The notes: a model not told the origin generated them from the sequence alone. Positions 8,361 through 18,123 are shown, counted from the first letter of the stretch. The stretch: 41,417 bases of DNA from Betaproteobacteria bacterium (GCA_025351455.1 JANXVW010000005.1:1-41417); one strand, 5' to 3'. A program made the numbers and translations.

Positions 8361-9463
8361 TCGTCGAACCTCCGCAGCGCGAGGCCGCAGGCCACCAGCA
8401 ACGCCGGTGCGTCGACCGTCAATTGCGCTTGGCGAACTTTAGAGGAGATTTCCATTCCAACGAACGGATTCGCAATCACCGTATTAACCTGGGTACGCTC
8501 CGCGACCACTTCCGGAAGCCCGGGTATCGTCGCCGAACCGCCTGACAAGAATATATGGTGAACCTGGTTGAACTGCGTTGACGTGAAGAAGAATTGCAGC
8601 GCCCGGGCAATTTCGAGTGCCAGGGTATCCATGAACGGCGCCAGCACCTCGGAGTCATAGGTGTCGGGCAATCCGCCGTTGCGCTTGGCTGCTTCTGCCT
8701 CTTCCACCGAAAGGCTGTAGTGCCGCATGATTTCCTGCGTCAGTTGATTGCCGCCGAAAGGCTGCTCGCGCATGTATACGGATTGGCCATTGCGCAAAAC
8801 GTTGATGTTCATCATCGACGCCCCCACGTCGACGACGGCGATGGTCTGATCGCGACCGGCATCGGGTAGCTGGCCCTGCATCAACTCGAACGCATTCTGG
8901 GAGGCAAAAGCATCAATATCCATGACCGTCGCCTTGAGACCCACCGATTCCGCGACGGCAACCCGGTCTTCCACCTTTTCCTTGCGCGAGGCTGCAATCA
9001 GCACTTCGACATCTTCCGTGCTGTTGGGCGCAGGCCCCAGGGTCTGGAAGTCGAGGTTAACTTCTTCAAGTGCAAACGGGATGTATTGGTTGGCTTCGGT
9101 TTCCACCTGGGCCTCAAGCTGCTCGTCGGTCTGACCGGCGGGCACTACGATCTTCTTGGTGATGACCGCTGCGGAGGGCAAGGCCATGGCCAGATTCTTG
9201 GCCCGGGAGCCCATGCGCTTCCAGCCGCGGCGCAACGCATCACCCACCTCTTCAAGGTTCATGATGTTGCCGTCGACGACAGCATCCTTGGGCAACGGCT
9301 CGATCGTATAGCGCTCGAGACGATACCGCCCTCTGCCAGACCCGGTCAGTTCCACCATTTTCACCGACGACGAACTAATGTCGACGCCGATCAAAGGGGG
9401 TGACTTGGCCTTTAGCAGGCTGCCGATGAAATCGGCGTCAAATGCAAATTTTCCCTTGAACAT
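8357..9463 (-). CDS. pilM: Type IV pilus assembly actin-like ATPase PilM
   Basis: 368 residues. Cytoplasmic actin/FtsA-fold ATPase that binds PilN. Actin-fold nucleotide motifs are visible: phosphate-1 GVDISSSSVKMVEL (about residues 26-39), phosphate-2 VVDVGASMMNINVL (about 216-229), and the adenosine motif IFLSGGSATIPGL (about 314-326). It is the first gene of pilMNOPQ, divergent from mrcA, a common arrangement in beta- and gammaproteobacteria. A sigma70-like promoter is visible at 9484-9512. No anomaly seen. Confidence 0.96.
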   Translation of the reverse strand: MFKGKFAFDADFIGSLLKAKSPPLIGVDISSSSVKMVELTGSGRGRYRLERYTIEPLPKDAVVDGNIMNLEEVGDALRRGWKRMGSRAKNLAMALPSAAVITKKIVVPAGQTDEQLEAQVETEANQYIPFALEEVNLDFQTLGPAPNSTEDVEVLIAASRKEKVEDRVAVAESVGLKATVMDIDAFASQNAFELMQGQLPDAGRDQTIAVVDVGASMMNINVLRNGQSVYMREQPFGGNQLTQEIMRHYSLSVEEAEAAKRNGGLPDTYDSEVLAPFMDTLALEIARALQFFFTSTQFNQVHHIFLSGGSATIPGLPEVVAERTQVNTVIANPFVGMEISSKVRQAQLTVDAPALLVACGLALRRFDE

Positions 9464-9483
9464 TGGCCGTTTAGGCGCGATAC

Positions 9484-9512
9484 GTATAATCTACATTAAA
9501 TGCTAGCAACAA
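9484..9512 (-). promoter_or_regulatory. Candidate sigma70 promoter for pilMNOPQ
   Basis: On the minus strand: -35 TTGTTG (plus 9507-9512), 17-nt spacer, -10 TTATAC (plus 9484-9489). The -10 ends 20 bp before the pilM start. Good spacing and moderate hexamer matches in an AT-rich divergent intergenic region. Confidence 0.5.
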
Positions 9513-9549
9513 CTATTTTGCATGTAAAGCGTTTTTATGTGGAATTCTG

Positions 9550-9576
9550 TTGCCATCCGGCAACACCTTATATAAT
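9550..9576 (+). promoter_or_regulatory. Candidate sigma70 promoter for mrcA
   Basis: A perfect -10 TATAAT lies at 9571-9576. TTGCCA at 9550-9555 could serve as -35, with a short 15-nt spacer. The predicted start site is about 35 nt before the mrcA ATG. The pilM and mrcA promoters are back to back within about 100 bp. Confidence 0.5.
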
Positions 9577-9617
9577 GCGGCTCGTTTTCTTCTCCGCACC
9601 TTCCGCGGTTGTCTAAA

Positions 9618-11948
9618 ATGTTTTCCCGCTGGTGGATCTATCCCCTCATAGGGCTGGCAGCCCTTGCTGTGTCCCTCGCTTTGGTCGTGGGTTACGCCGC
9701 AGTGGTGGCCTATCCAAAGCTGCCTTCCCTGGATGCCCTGACGTCCTATCAGCCGAAAATACCCCTGCAGATTTTCAGCATGGAAGGCAGCCTCATCGGC
9801 GAATTCGGGGAAGAAAAACGTGCGTTCCTGAAGATCGACCAGACACCCGACCTGCTGCGTAAAGCCATCATCGCCGCTGAAGACGAGCGCTTTTACGAGC
9901 ACGGCGGCGTGGACTACATAGGCGTCATCCGCGCCGCGCTGTCGAACTTCGCCTCCGCAAGCACCCGCCAAGGTGCCAGCACGATCACCATGCAGGTGGC
10001 GCGCAATTTCTTCCTGAGTACTGAAAAGACCTTCAGTCGCAAATTCAGCGAGGCATTGCTCGCATTCAAGATCGAGCATAGCCTGACCAAGGACGAGATC
10101 CTGCAGCTGTACATCAACCAGATCTATCTCGGCCAGCGCGCTTACGGCTTTGGCGCCGCCTCCCAGGTCTATTTCGGCAAACAACTCGACCAATTGAGCG
10201 TGGCGGAAATCTCCATGCTCGCCGGCCTGCCCAAGGCGCCTTCCCGCTACAACCCGGTCGTCAACATGGGCCGGGCAAAAATTCGCCAGCGCTATGTGTT
10301 GCGGCGAATGGCGGAGCTGGGATACATCAACGACGAGCAGTTCAAGAAGGCCGAAGCCCAACCGATCATCATTTCGCGCCAGATCCAGGAATTCTCGACC
10401 CGCGCCGACCACTTTGCCGAGATGGTGCGCCAGGCCATCTACGACGCCTACAAGGAAGAAGCCTACACGCGAGGATTCCGCGTCTACACCACGCTTTCGA
10501 AAATTCACCAGGACGCCGCCTTCAAGGCATTGCGGGCCGGCGTCTTCGAGTACGACAAGCGCCAGGGTTATCGTGGCGCCGAAGGCTATTTCAACCTGCC
10601 GAAGGAAGAAGTCAGCGAAGAAGCCCTGGAAGACGCGTTGCAGGAGGAACTGGAAAGCGACGATGTCTATCCTGCTATCGCATTGGATATCGATGCCAAG
10701 GGGGTCAAGGCGTATCGCAAGGGCGGCGAGACCGTGACCATCACTGGGGACGGACTCAAGTTTGCTGGCCGCATGATCGGCAACAAGGCGCCGACGAAGG
10801 TCCGACTCAAGCGCGGCGCGTTGATCCGTATCCAGGCCGATTCCAAGGGTAACTGGCAGATCGTACAACTGCCGCAGGTCGAATCCGCCCTCGTCTCGGT
10901 AGACACCGACAACGGCGCAATTCGCGCGCTCGTCGGGGGCTTCGATTTCTATCGAAATAAATATAACCATGTTACCCAGGCACGCCGCCAGCCGGGTTCG
11001 AGTTTCAAGCCGTTCATCTATTCCGCGGCCCTCGAAAAGGGATTTACGCCCGCGACTATTATCAACGATGCCCCTCTGACCATTGACGCCAGCGAAACCG
11101 GGTCGGTCAACTGGCAGCCGCGAAATTTCGATGGCAGCTTCGACGGCCCCATCCGCATGCGCACGGCGCTGACAAAATCGAAAAACCTGGTGTCAATCCG
11201 TATCCTGCAGGCGATCACGCCCCAATATGCGCAGGACTATATCTCGCGCTTCGGTTTCGATCCCAAGCAGCATCCGCCCTATCTGACAATGGCGCTCGGC
11301 GCGGGATCGGCCACACCCCTGGAGATGGTGATGGGTTATACCGTCTTCGCCAACGGCGGCTATCGTATGACCCCTTACTTCATCGAGCGCATCGAAGATG
11401 CCCAGGGCACGGTACTCGGCAAGGCCAATCCAGTCGTCGTCGGCAAGGGTGCGGAGCGGGTTCTCGACGCGCGCAACGCCTTCATCATGACCAACATGAT
11501 GCAGGATGTAATCCGCGGCGGGACCGGTGCGCGGGCGATGGCGCTCGGCAGAATCGACCTCGCCGGCAAGACCGGCACGACCAACGAACAACTGGATGCA
11601 TGGTTTGCGGGTTTCCAGCGCCATCTGGCTTCGGTGGTATGGGTCGGCTACGATATTCCACGCACGCTCGGCGACCGCGAAACGGGTGCCGTTGTGGCGT
11701 TGCCGATATGGATGTCCTATATGGGCGCGGTTCTGAAGGGCCAGCCGGAGGAATTGCCCATCGCGCCGGAAGGTGTGGTCGCCGTGGCCATCAATCCGGA
11801 GACCGGCTTGCGCGACAAGCACGCGCCGACGCCGATGATCGAATATTTCTATCATGAGAACATCCCACCGGAGCAGGAAGGCGGGCCGGAAAACGAAGGC
11901 GGCGATTCACCCAAGCCGCCGGAGGAAGTAAAGGACCAGTTGTACTGA
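9618..11948 (+). CDS. mrcA: Penicillin-binding protein 1A (class A, bifunctional)
   Basis: 776 residues from the ATG at 9618; a TTG three codons earlier (9609) is also in frame, but the ATG gives the standard short cytoplasmic N terminus. Polymerises glycan strands and cross-links peptidoglycan at the inner membrane. A membrane anchor spans about residues 8-32. The glycosyltransferase domain contains EDERFYEHGG with catalytic Glu88 and RQGASTITMQ. A PBP1A-type insertion follows. The transpeptidase domain has Ser461-x-x-Lys464 (GSSFKP), SKN (KSKNLVSI) and Lys651-Thr-Gly (GKTGTT). The tail is rich in Glu, Pro and Gly. All catalytic motifs are intact. Divergent from pilM. Confidence 0.96.
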   Translation: MFSRWWIYPLIGLAALAVSLALVVGYAAVVAYPKLPSLDALTSYQPKIPLQIFSMEGSLIGEFGEEKRAFLKIDQTPDLLRKAIIAAEDERFYEHGGVDYIGVIRAALSNFASASTRQGASTITMQVARNFFLSTEKTFSRKFSEALLAFKIEHSLTKDEILQLYINQIYLGQRAYGFGAASQVYFGKQLDQLSVAEISMLAGLPKAPSRYNPVVNMGRAKIRQRYVLRRMAELGYINDEQFKKAEAQPIIISRQIQEFSTRADHFAEMVRQAIYDAYKEEAYTRGFRVYTTLSKIHQDAAFKALRAGVFEYDKRQGYRGAEGYFNLPKEEVSEEALEDALQEELESDDVYPAIALDIDAKGVKAYRKGGETVTITGDGLKFAGRMIGNKAPTKVRLKRGALIRIQADSKGNWQIVQLPQVESALVSVDTDNGAIRALVGGFDFYRNKYNHVTQARRQPGSSFKPFIYSAALEKGFTPATIINDAPLTIDASETGSVNWQPRNFDGSFDGPIRMRTALTKSKNLVSIRILQAITPQYAQDYISRFGFDPKQHPPYLTMALGAGSATPLEMVMGYTVFANGGYRMTPYFIERIEDAQGTVLGKANPVVVGKGAERVLDARNAFIMTNMMQDVIRGGTGARAMALGRIDLAGKTGTTNEQLDAWFAGFQRHLASVVWVGYDIPRTLGDRETGAVVALPIWMSYMGAVLKGQPEELPIAPEGVVAVAINPETGLRDKHAPTPMIEYFYHENIPPEQEGGPENEGGDSPKPPEEVKDQLY

Positions 11949-11953
11949 CCGCG

Positions 11954-12580
11954 ATGCCGAGAGACAACGGCAACAACAGACAGATGCGGGAACGCATCGC
12001 GCATTTGGCCGCGCGATTGATGGCCGTCGACGGCATCGACGATTACGCACTTGCCAAGCGCAAGGCCGCGCGCCAGGCCGGCGCACCAGACACCCGCAAC
12101 CTTCCCAACAACGACGAAGTCGAGCACGCGCTGCGCGCCTACCAGCAGCTGTATCAGGCTGATGAGCAACGCGAACGCTTGCTTCATTTGCGCCAGCGCG
12201 CCCGCGAGATGATGGAATTGCTGGCCGCCTTCGATCCCTATCTTTCGGGCGCGGTCCTCTCCGGCTGCGCGGGGAAATATTCGGACATCGACCTGCTGCT
12301 ATTCACGGACAGCATGAAGGACGTGGAAATGTTCCTGCTCAACCGGCAAATTGCCTATCGCAGCGCCGAACGCCGCCTCCAAATTGGCGACGAATCGCGC
12401 GGGGTGCCGAACTTCCGCGTTAGCACGGACGATGCGGATTTCGACATCACCGTATTCACCCCGCGCGACCTGCGTGCGCGTATACGCGCCACGCCCGAGG
12501 GCCGGCCGCTGGAACGCGTACGCATAGACTGGCTGGATGCCGAGCTTGCGCTTGCTGGAAACGACGTGGCCGGCTCCTGA
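11954..12580 (+). CDS. Uncharacterised protein with nucleotidyltransferase-like motifs
   Basis: 208 residues, starting 5 bp after the mrcA stop, so probably cotranscribed with it. I do not recognise a named family. The N-terminal half is helical and very rich in Arg, Ala, Glu and Gln (about residues 10-95). The second half carries a pattern like the nucleotidyltransferase fold: SGCAGKYSDIDLLLF at 103-117, where Asp111 and Asp113 fit the hG-x(n)-DxD metal motif (Cys in place of the usual second Ser), and DFDITVF around Asp164 as the possible third carboxylate. It has no signal peptide or membrane segment, so it is probably cytoplasmic. Function and substrate are unknown; modification of a nucleotide, tRNA or protein are all possible. 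The coding call is good and the fold call is an inference. Confidence 0.75.
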   Translation: MPRDNGNNRQMRERIAHLAARLMAVDGIDDYALAKRKAARQAGAPDTRNLPNNDEVEHALRAYQQLYQADEQRERLLHLRQRAREMMELLAAFDPYLSGAVLSGCAGKYSDIDLLLFTDSMKDVEMFLLNRQIAYRSAERRLQIGDESRGVPNFRVSTDDADFDITVFTPRDLRARIRATPEGRPLERVRIDWLDAELALAGNDVAGS

Positions 12581-12588
12581 GCGGGTCC

Positions 12589-13602
<1,014 letters not shown>

Positions 13603-13620
13603 CTATCCTCTCGTACTGAC

Positions 13621-13793
13621 GGTAATTTATTGAAATAATTTAAAAATTAAGCCATCGGAACTTTCGCCCGCGGCGGCACTCTGAGTCCTTAGACAGAGAT
13701 GTCTCCCGCTTCACCTCCCTGAGCGGGTGCCTTAATCCAATTGAGGCTTGCTTGGCCCCCCGGTTTTAGTCCCCTTTAACCGGGGGGTTTTTT
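13621..13793 (+). ncRNA. Candidate small RNA between hemB and engB
   Basis: The 200-bp gap between hemB and engB, both on the minus strand, has no gene, yet it ends in a strong terminator that works only on the plus strand. Before it are two more hairpins: 13691-13695 with 13700-13704 (5 bp, GAGA tetraloop) and 13705-13710 with 13722-13727 (6 bp), whose 11-nt loop TCACCTCCCTG is complementary to a Shine-Dalgarno. An AT-rich stretch (13621-13650, containing TTGAAA at 13630-13635) may hold the promoter, but no good -10 is seen. The likely transcript is about 100-150 nt, ending near 13793; its 5' end is uncertain. No known family was recognised. Loop composition suggests an antisense-type regulator of translation, by inference. 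Confidence 0.5.
13756..13793 (+). terminator. Intrinsic terminator on the plus strand, hemB-engB gap
   Basis: Perfect 10-bp stem, 13756-13765 paired with 13778-13787, with a 12-nt loop containing TCCCC, followed by six T residues (13788-13793). It has a T run only on the plus strand and follows no plus-strand protein gene. It ends four bases before the 3' end of engB on the opposite strand. Confidence 0.85.
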
Positions 13794-13796
13794 ATT

Positions 13797-14417
13797 TTAC
13801 CCGCCGGCCTCCGCCTGGGCCGGGGCGTACCAACGGTTCAACACCGCTTCTGCCTCGTCAAGGCCGATTCTGCTGTGTGCTGAGAACAAAGAGACCGAGA
13901 CATTCGGAAAATCTGCGGCCAGAATCTTGGTCGTATTCCGTAGCTGTTCCATCTGCGGTTGCCGGCCGAGTTTGTCGGCTTTGGCCAGCAGGACATGAGC
14001 CGGCTTTCCCGTTCCTTCGAACCACGCCAGCAGTTGGCGGTCGAGGTCCTTCATCGGATGGCGGATGTCCATGATCACGATCAGGCCGCGCAGCGCCGGG
14101 CGCAGTTGCAAATAGCCCGAGATCAGCTGCTCCCATTCGTTTCTCATGCCCCGCGGGACCTTGGCATAGCCGTAACCCGGCAAGTCCACCAGAAAACGCT
14201 CTGGTCCGAGGCTAAAAAAATTGATCTGCTGCGTGCGCCCCGGCGTTTTGCTGACGAATGCCATGCGATGGCGTTGCGCAAGCGCGTTGATGGCGCTTGA
14301 TTTGCCGGCGTTCGAGCGACCGGCAAAGGCGACCTCCACCTGCGACGGCGGCAGCCCGCTTTCGTCTGCGGCCGAGGTGAAGAACGCAATGTCGCGAAAC
14401 AACCCTGATTGGCTCAT
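13797..14417 (-). CDS. engB: Ribosome biogenesis GTP-binding protein EngB/YsxC/YihA
   Basis: 206 residues. Essential Era/TrmE-like GTPase needed for assembly of the large ribosomal subunit. G1 (P-loop) GRSNAGKS is at residues 33-40, the G2 region KTPGRTQ follows at about 57-63, G3 DLPGYGYAKVP starts at Asp78, G4 reads AKADKL (AKxD instead of the common TKxD), and G5 is FSAHSRIG. It is divergent from cytochrome c4, a frequent betaproteobacterial arrangement. Size is normal for the family. Confidence 0.96.
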   Translation of the reverse strand: MSQSGLFRDIAFFTSAADESGLPPSQVEVAFAGRSNAGKSSAINALAQRHRMAFVSKTPGRTQQINFFSLGPERFLVDLPGYGYAKVPRGMRNEWEQLISGYLQLRPALRGLIVIMDIRHPMKDLDRQLLAWFEGTGKPAHVLLAKADKLGRQPQMEQLRNTTKILAADFPNVSVSLFSAHSRIGLDEAEAVLNRWYAPAQAEAGG

Positions 14418-14489
14418 GAGTTACGTTAAAATATCGATGCGGTCGGGCCCGGCGTGGTGCCTGATTCCGCGGCAAATCAGGGAGCATTC

Positions 14490-15092
14490 ATGAATCGTTT
14501 CGTGGCGACGCTGATCGCACTCATGTCCATCACTTCTGCGCACGCTGCGGGCGACGCCGCCAAGGGGCAGGCGATCGTCGGCAAGGTATGCGCTGCCTGT
14601 CATGGATTCGACGGCAACAGTTTCCTGCCGGCCAATCCGAGCCTCGCCGGGCAACATGAGGACTATCTGTTCAAGCAATTGACGGAATTCAAATCGGGAG
14701 CGCGCAGCAATCCGGTCATGGCTGCCATGGTGGCGAACCTTTCGGCCGAAGACATGCGTGATCTGGCGGCATATTACTCTTCGCAAAAACCGAAACAGAT
14801 GGGCGCCAAGGACAAGGATCTGGTCGCGCAAGGTCGCAAGCTCTATCGTGGCGGCAATGCAGCGAACGGAGTTGCGGCGTGTGCCGGCTGCCATTCGCCC
14901 AACGGCGCCGGAATTCCGGCTCAATATCCTCGACTTGCCAGCCAGCATGCCGACTACGTTGCCTCGCAGCTGAAAGCCTTCCGTGCCGGAGAGCGCGCCA
15001 ACGATCCCAACCAGATGATGCGATCCACGGCCGTCAAGCTGACCGACAAGGAAATCGCCGCGCTCGCGGAATACATCTCGGGGTTGCATTAA
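14490..15092 (+). CDS. Cytochrome c4 (dihaem c-type cytochrome)
   Basis: 200 residues. The frame is open 12 codons further upstream, but the ATG at 14490 follows an AGGGAG ribosome-binding site and begins a clear signal peptide (MNRFVATLIALMSITSAHA, cut after about residue 19). Two c-type haem motifs are present: Cys34-x-x-Cys37-His38 (VCAACH) and Cys131-x-x-Cys134-His135 (ACAGCH). Each half has a Met-containing stretch for the distal ligand (NPVMAAM and NQMMRS). The two-domain repeat and length fit periplasmic cytochrome c4, an electron donor to terminal oxidases or nitrite reductases. Divergent from engB. Confidence 0.92.
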   Translation: MNRFVATLIALMSITSAHAAGDAAKGQAIVGKVCAACHGFDGNSFLPANPSLAGQHEDYLFKQLTEFKSGARSNPVMAAMVANLSAEDMRDLAAYYSSQKPKQMGAKDKDLVAQGRKLYRGGNAANGVAACAGCHSPNGAGIPAQYPRLASQHADYVASQLKAFRAGERANDPNQMMRSTAVKLTDKEIAALAEYISGLH

Positions 15093-15106
15093 GGCGCCGG
15101 CAATTT

Positions 15107-16408
15107 TCACGCAGCGGGGGCTTTTCCAAACGCGTTTTTTGCGGCCGCCACGGTCGCCTCGATTTGCGCATCGCCGTGCGCGGCGGATACAAATCCGGCT
15201 TCATAGGCGGATGGCGCGAAGTACACGCCTTCAGCCAGCAGAGCATGATAAAAGCGATTGAATGCCGCCTTGTCGCATTCCATGACCTGCGCGTAAGTCT
15301 CCGGCGGCGTCGCACGGAAATAAACCCCGAACATTCCTCCCACCGACTGCGCGGAAAATGCAATGCCCGAATCGCGTGCGACAGTCTGAAGTCCACCGAC
15401 AAGTTTCGTAGTATTCGCCGTCAGGCGTTCGAAAAATCCGGGAACCTGAACCAGTTTGAGTGTCGCGAGGCCCGCGGCAACCGCGACCGGATTCCCCGAC
15501 AGCGTGCCGGCCTGATAAACCGGGCCCAGCGGCGCGATTGACTGCATGATGTCGCGCCGGCCGCCGAATGCCCCGACCGGCATGCCGCCACCGATGACTT
15601 TGCCGAGCGTGGTGAGATCCGGCGTGATGCCGAACAAGCCCTGTGCGCCCTGCAGACCAACGCGAAACCCCGTCATCACCTCGTCGAAAATCAAGACCGC
15701 GCCGTAGCGCGTGCATAGCCCGCGCATCGCATTGAGGAATTCCTTGGCGGGCTTGACCAGGTTCATGTTGCCGGCCACCGGCTCGACGATAACTGCCGCA
15801 ATTTTGTCGCCTTGCGCCTTGAAAGCGCCTTCCAGCATGGCTGTATCATTATAGTCGAGCACGATGGTATGCGCGGTGATCTCCGCAGGTACGCCCGCAG
15901 AACTCGGTTGCCCCAGGGTCAACGCGCCCGAGCCCGCTTTCACCAGCAACGAATCGGCATGGCCGTGATAGCAACCTTCAAATTTGACGATCTTCGGCCG
16001 CCCGGTAAAACCGCGCGCGAGGCGGATCGCCGTCATCGTTGCTTCGGTGCCTGAACTGACCAGGCGCACCTGCTGCATCGAAGGCAGGCAATGGGTGATC
16101 CATTCGGCCATCTCCAGTTCGGATTCGGTCGGCGCGCCGAAGCTCAGACCCAGGGCGGCGGCATCCTGTACGGCCTTGACGACCTGCGGATGGGCATGGC
16201 CAAGCACGAGCGGCCCCCAGGAACCGACGTAATCGATATAACGCCGTCCATCGGCGTCCCACACATATGGGCCTTCGCCGCGTGCGAAAAAAACCGGCGT
16301 GCCCCCGACCGAACGGAATGCCCGCACCGGCGAATTGACGCCTCCGGGGATGACGTGCTGCGATTTTTCGAACAGGAGTTCGTTTCTGGATTTCACGCTG
16401 AGTCTCAC
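15107..16408 (-). CDS. hemL: Glutamate-1-semialdehyde 2,1-aminomutase
   Basis: 433 residues from the GTG at 16406-16408, which overlaps the thiE stop by 4 bp. A second GTG four codons later (16396) gives MKSRNELLF and is closer to the usual N terminus; the choice is open. Makes 5-aminolevulinate from glutamate-1-semialdehyde in the C5 pathway. PLP-binding features: SSGTEATM (about 118-125), Asp242 in FDEVMTGFR, and Schiff-base Lys270 in [17 protein letters not shown]. The [12 protein letters not shown] signature is at 20-31. With hemB nearby and hemF further on, three heme genes are in the window, though not in one operon. Confidence 0.96.
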   Translation of the reverse strand: MRLSVKSRNELLFEKSQHVIPGGVNSPVRAFRSVGGTPVFFARGEGPYVWDADGRRYIDYVGSWGPLVLGHAHPQVVKAVQDAAALGLSFGAPTESELEMAEWITHCLPSMQQVRLVSSGTEATMTAIRLARGFTGRPKIVKFEGCYHGHADSLLVKAGSGALTLGQPSSAGVPAEITAHTIVLDYNDTAMLEGAFKAQGDKIAAVIVEPVAGNMNLVKPAKEFLNAMRGLCTRYGAVLIFDEVMTGFRVGLQGAQGLFGITPDLTTLGKVIGGGMPVGAFGGRRDIMQSIAPLGPVYQAGTLSGNPVAVAAGLATLKLVQVPGFFERLTANTTKLVGGLQTVARDSGIAFSAQSVGGMFGVYFRATPPETYAQVMECDKAAFNRFYHALLAEGVYFAPSAYEAGFVSAAHGDAQIEATVAAAKNAFGKAPAA

Positions 16409-17040
16409 GAATTGAGGGGGATGGAAAACAGGCGCGCAAACCGGCGCGCTTGCGCCTCGACGTCGGGCGCATCGAACAGGGTACTGACTACAGCAATGGC
16501 ATCCGCACCGGCGGCAATCAATGCGGCAGCATTGTCCTCGCTAATGCCGCCGATTGCGACGACCGGGAGCGAAATTTCCGACGCCGCGATGCGCAGGAGG
16601 TCCAGACCTGCCCGTTGCGCCATGGGCTTGGTGGCCGAGGGGAAAAAACTGCCGAAGGCCACGTAGTCTGCACCTTGTAATTGCGCTGCCCGTGCGCGGA
16701 CGATATCGTCATAGCAGGACACACCAATCAGCTTTCCATGTCCCAGCACAGCACGCGCCGCGACCACGTCGCCGTCGTCCTTGCCAAGGTGGACGCCATC
16801 GGCGCCGACCGCTCGGGCAAGCTCGACGCTGTCGTTAACGATGAAAAGGGCGTTGTGCGACCGGCACAAGCGTGCAATCTGCGCCGCCTGCGCGTGGCGC
16901 AGCGAGTCTTCGGCCGACTTGCTGCGGTATTGCACGACATGGGCGCCGCCGCGCAACGCCGCGTCGACCTTGCCGATCAGCGCAATTGAGTCGACCGATT
17001 CCGGCGTGACGGCGTACAAACCGTTAACGCGCTTGCTCAT
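16405..17040 (-). CDS. thiE: Thiamin-phosphate synthase
   Basis: 211 residues from the ATG at 17038-17040 ([14 protein letters not shown]); the longer open frame upstream lies inside thiD and reads as non-family sequence. Joins HMP-pyrophosphate and thiazole phosphate to thiamin phosphate. TIM-barrel motifs are visible: VVQYRSK (pyrophosphate binding), [21 protein letters not shown] and VVAIGGIS. It overlaps thiD upstream by 17 bp and hemL downstream by 4 bp, so thiD-thiE-hemL is one operon, a usual betaproteobacterial arrangement. Length is normal. Confidence 0.95.
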   Translation of the reverse strand: MSKRVNGLYAVTPESVDSIALIGKVDAALRGGAHVVQYRSKSAEDSLRHAQAAQIARLCRSHNALFIVNDSVELARAVGADGVHLGKDDGDVVAARAVLGHGKLIGVSCYDDIVRARAAQLQGADYVAFGSFFPSATKPMAQRAGLDLLRIAASEISLPVVAIGGISEDNAAALIAAGADAIAVVSTLFDAPDVEAQARRFARLFSIPLNS

Positions 17041-17860
17041 CCTCCCGCTCTTCCTCACGGGCCCAGAAGAGGCGATCCGGCACCAGTTGCCCCATGCCGG
17101 TCCGATAGGCGTACTTGAGCGTCTGCCACGTATATTCCTGCGCATCGCGCACCGCTTCCGGAATGGCAAGGCCGTTGGCGATGGTCGCCGCTACGGCAGA
17201 GGCCAGCGTGCATCCCGAGCCGTGATAGGTGCCCGCAAGCCGCTGCCAGGAATCCGTTCGCACCACACCCTGCTGCTCGTAAAGCGTATTGATGACCTGC
17301 GGCGTATTTTCGTGCGTGCCGGTGATCAGCACGTATTCGCAACCCAGGGCCAGAATCCTGCGCGCGCATTCCCCGAGGTCTGGATTGTCGTCTTCGTCGG
17401 CATCGTCATCCTGTGCAAGCCGGCGCACTTCCAGGCTGTTGGGCGTAATCAGGGTCGTCTGCGGGATCAGCAGTTCGCGCATGGCCGAAATGAGATCCTC
17501 GGAAACCAGTTGGTCGCCCCGCCCCGAGGCGAGGATCGGATCAAGCACCAGCGGAATATCGGGATAGTCGGATACCACCTCCGCGATCGCCGCGACGGCT
17601 TCGACGCTGCCGAGCAGGCCGATCTTGAACACCGCGACCGGCACGTCTTCGAGCACGCAACGCGCCTGGTCCGCCACCCACTCCGCGTCGATGGGCAGCA
17701 TATCCTCCACACCCATGGTGTCCTGGATCGTGATGGCTGTGACCACAGACAGCGCATGGCATCCCATGCTCGACAGCGTGAGAATGTCCGCCTGCATGCC
17801 GGCTCCTCCGCTCGGATCAGTGCCGGAAAATACGAGAACAATGGGAGGCGATGCAGGCAC
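17024..17860 (-). CDS. thiD: Hydroxymethylpyrimidine/phosphomethylpyrimidine kinase
   Basis: 278 residues if the GTG at 17858-17860 is used. The frame is open to a TTG at 17944, but that would cross the rubredoxin start on the other strand and adds non-family residues. Phosphorylates HMP and HMP-phosphate for thiamin synthesis. Ribokinase-fold motifs: FSGTDPSGGAGMQAD near the N terminus, VLDPILASGRG, LITPN, and GTYHGSGCTLASAVAA with the catalytic-loop Cys. An acidic insert (QDDDADEDDNPD) is a small peculiarity of this copy. The family is certain; the start is not, as no clear Shine-Dalgarno is visible. Confidence 0.93.
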   Translation of the reverse strand: MPASPPIVLVFSGTDPSGGAGMQADILTLSSMGCHALSVVTAITIQDTMGVEDMLPIDAEWVADQARCVLEDVPVAVFKIGLLGSVEAVAAIAEVVSDYPDIPLVLDPILASGRGDQLVSEDLISAMRELLIPQTTLITPNSLEVRRLAQDDDADEDDNPDLGECARRILALGCEYVLITGTHENTPQVINTLYEQQGVVRTDSWQRLAGTYHGSGCTLASAVAATIANGLAIPEAVRDAQEYTWQTLKYAYRTGMGQLVPDRLFWAREEEREDEQAR

Positions 17861-17889
17861 GGCGGTGTAGGTCGCGGCGGCGTTTCGAC

Positions 17890-17895
17890 TAAAAT
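17890..17895 (+). promoter_or_regulatory. Candidate -10 element (TAAAAT) for the rubredoxin gene
   Basis: TAAAAT lies 28 bp before the rubredoxin ATG in the divergent gap between thiD and rubredoxin. No convincing -35 is seen at the right distance, so support is weak. Confidence 0.3.
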
Positions 17896-17923
17896 GGAAG
17901 TTTAACCGAAAGCCCCGCTCACT

Positions 17924-18112
17924 ATGGCCGCGAACGACGACCAACCCTACAAGACCTACATGTGTTTAATCTGCGGATTCATTTATGATGAAGACGCAGG
18001 TCTGCCCGAGGAGGGCATTCCCGCCGGCACCCGCTGGGAGGACGTTCCCGTCAACTGGGTGTGTCCGGAATGCGGCGCGCGCAAGGAAGACTTCGAGCTG
18101 GTCGAAATCTAG
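17924..18112 (+). CDS. Rubredoxin
   Basis: 62 residues. Small cytoplasmic electron carrier with one iron bound by four cysteines: Cys14 and Cys17 (MCLICGF) and Cys47 and Cys50 (WVCPECG). The core has the typical [20 protein letters not shown] stretch between the two knuckles. Divergent from thiD-thiE-hemL, a common position in beta- and gammaproteobacteria. It is followed after 11 bp by gloA and may be cotranscribed with it. The redox partner cannot be told from here. Confidence 0.97.
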   Translation: MAANDDQPYKTYMCLICGFIYDEDAGLPEEGIPAGTRWEDVPVNWVCPECGARKEDFELVEI

Positions 18113-18123
18113 AAGAGACGGAC

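Noticed and set aside
9513-10970. Open frame of 485 codons on the minus strand opposite mrcA
   Set aside because: Shadow of mrcA: no motif, overlaps intact PBP1A coding sequence, and would cover both divergent promoters.
13640-13735. Minus-strand GGGAGGTGA as a ribosome-binding site for a short peptide upstream of hemB
   Set aside because: No start codon at suitable spacing leads to a convincing frame; the same bases are better explained as the loop of a plus-strand hairpin.
13650-13740. Possible 6S RNA in the hemB-engB gap (GCGGCGGCA and CCCTGAGC resemble parts of E. coli 6S)
   Set aside because: The matching pieces are in the wrong order and the region is too short for the long 6S rod structure; the similarity is probably chance.
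17861-17944. Extended N terminus of thiD from the TTG at 17944
   Set aside because: It would overlap the rubredoxin start and promoter and adds 28 residues with no family similarity; a GTG at 17860 fits better.
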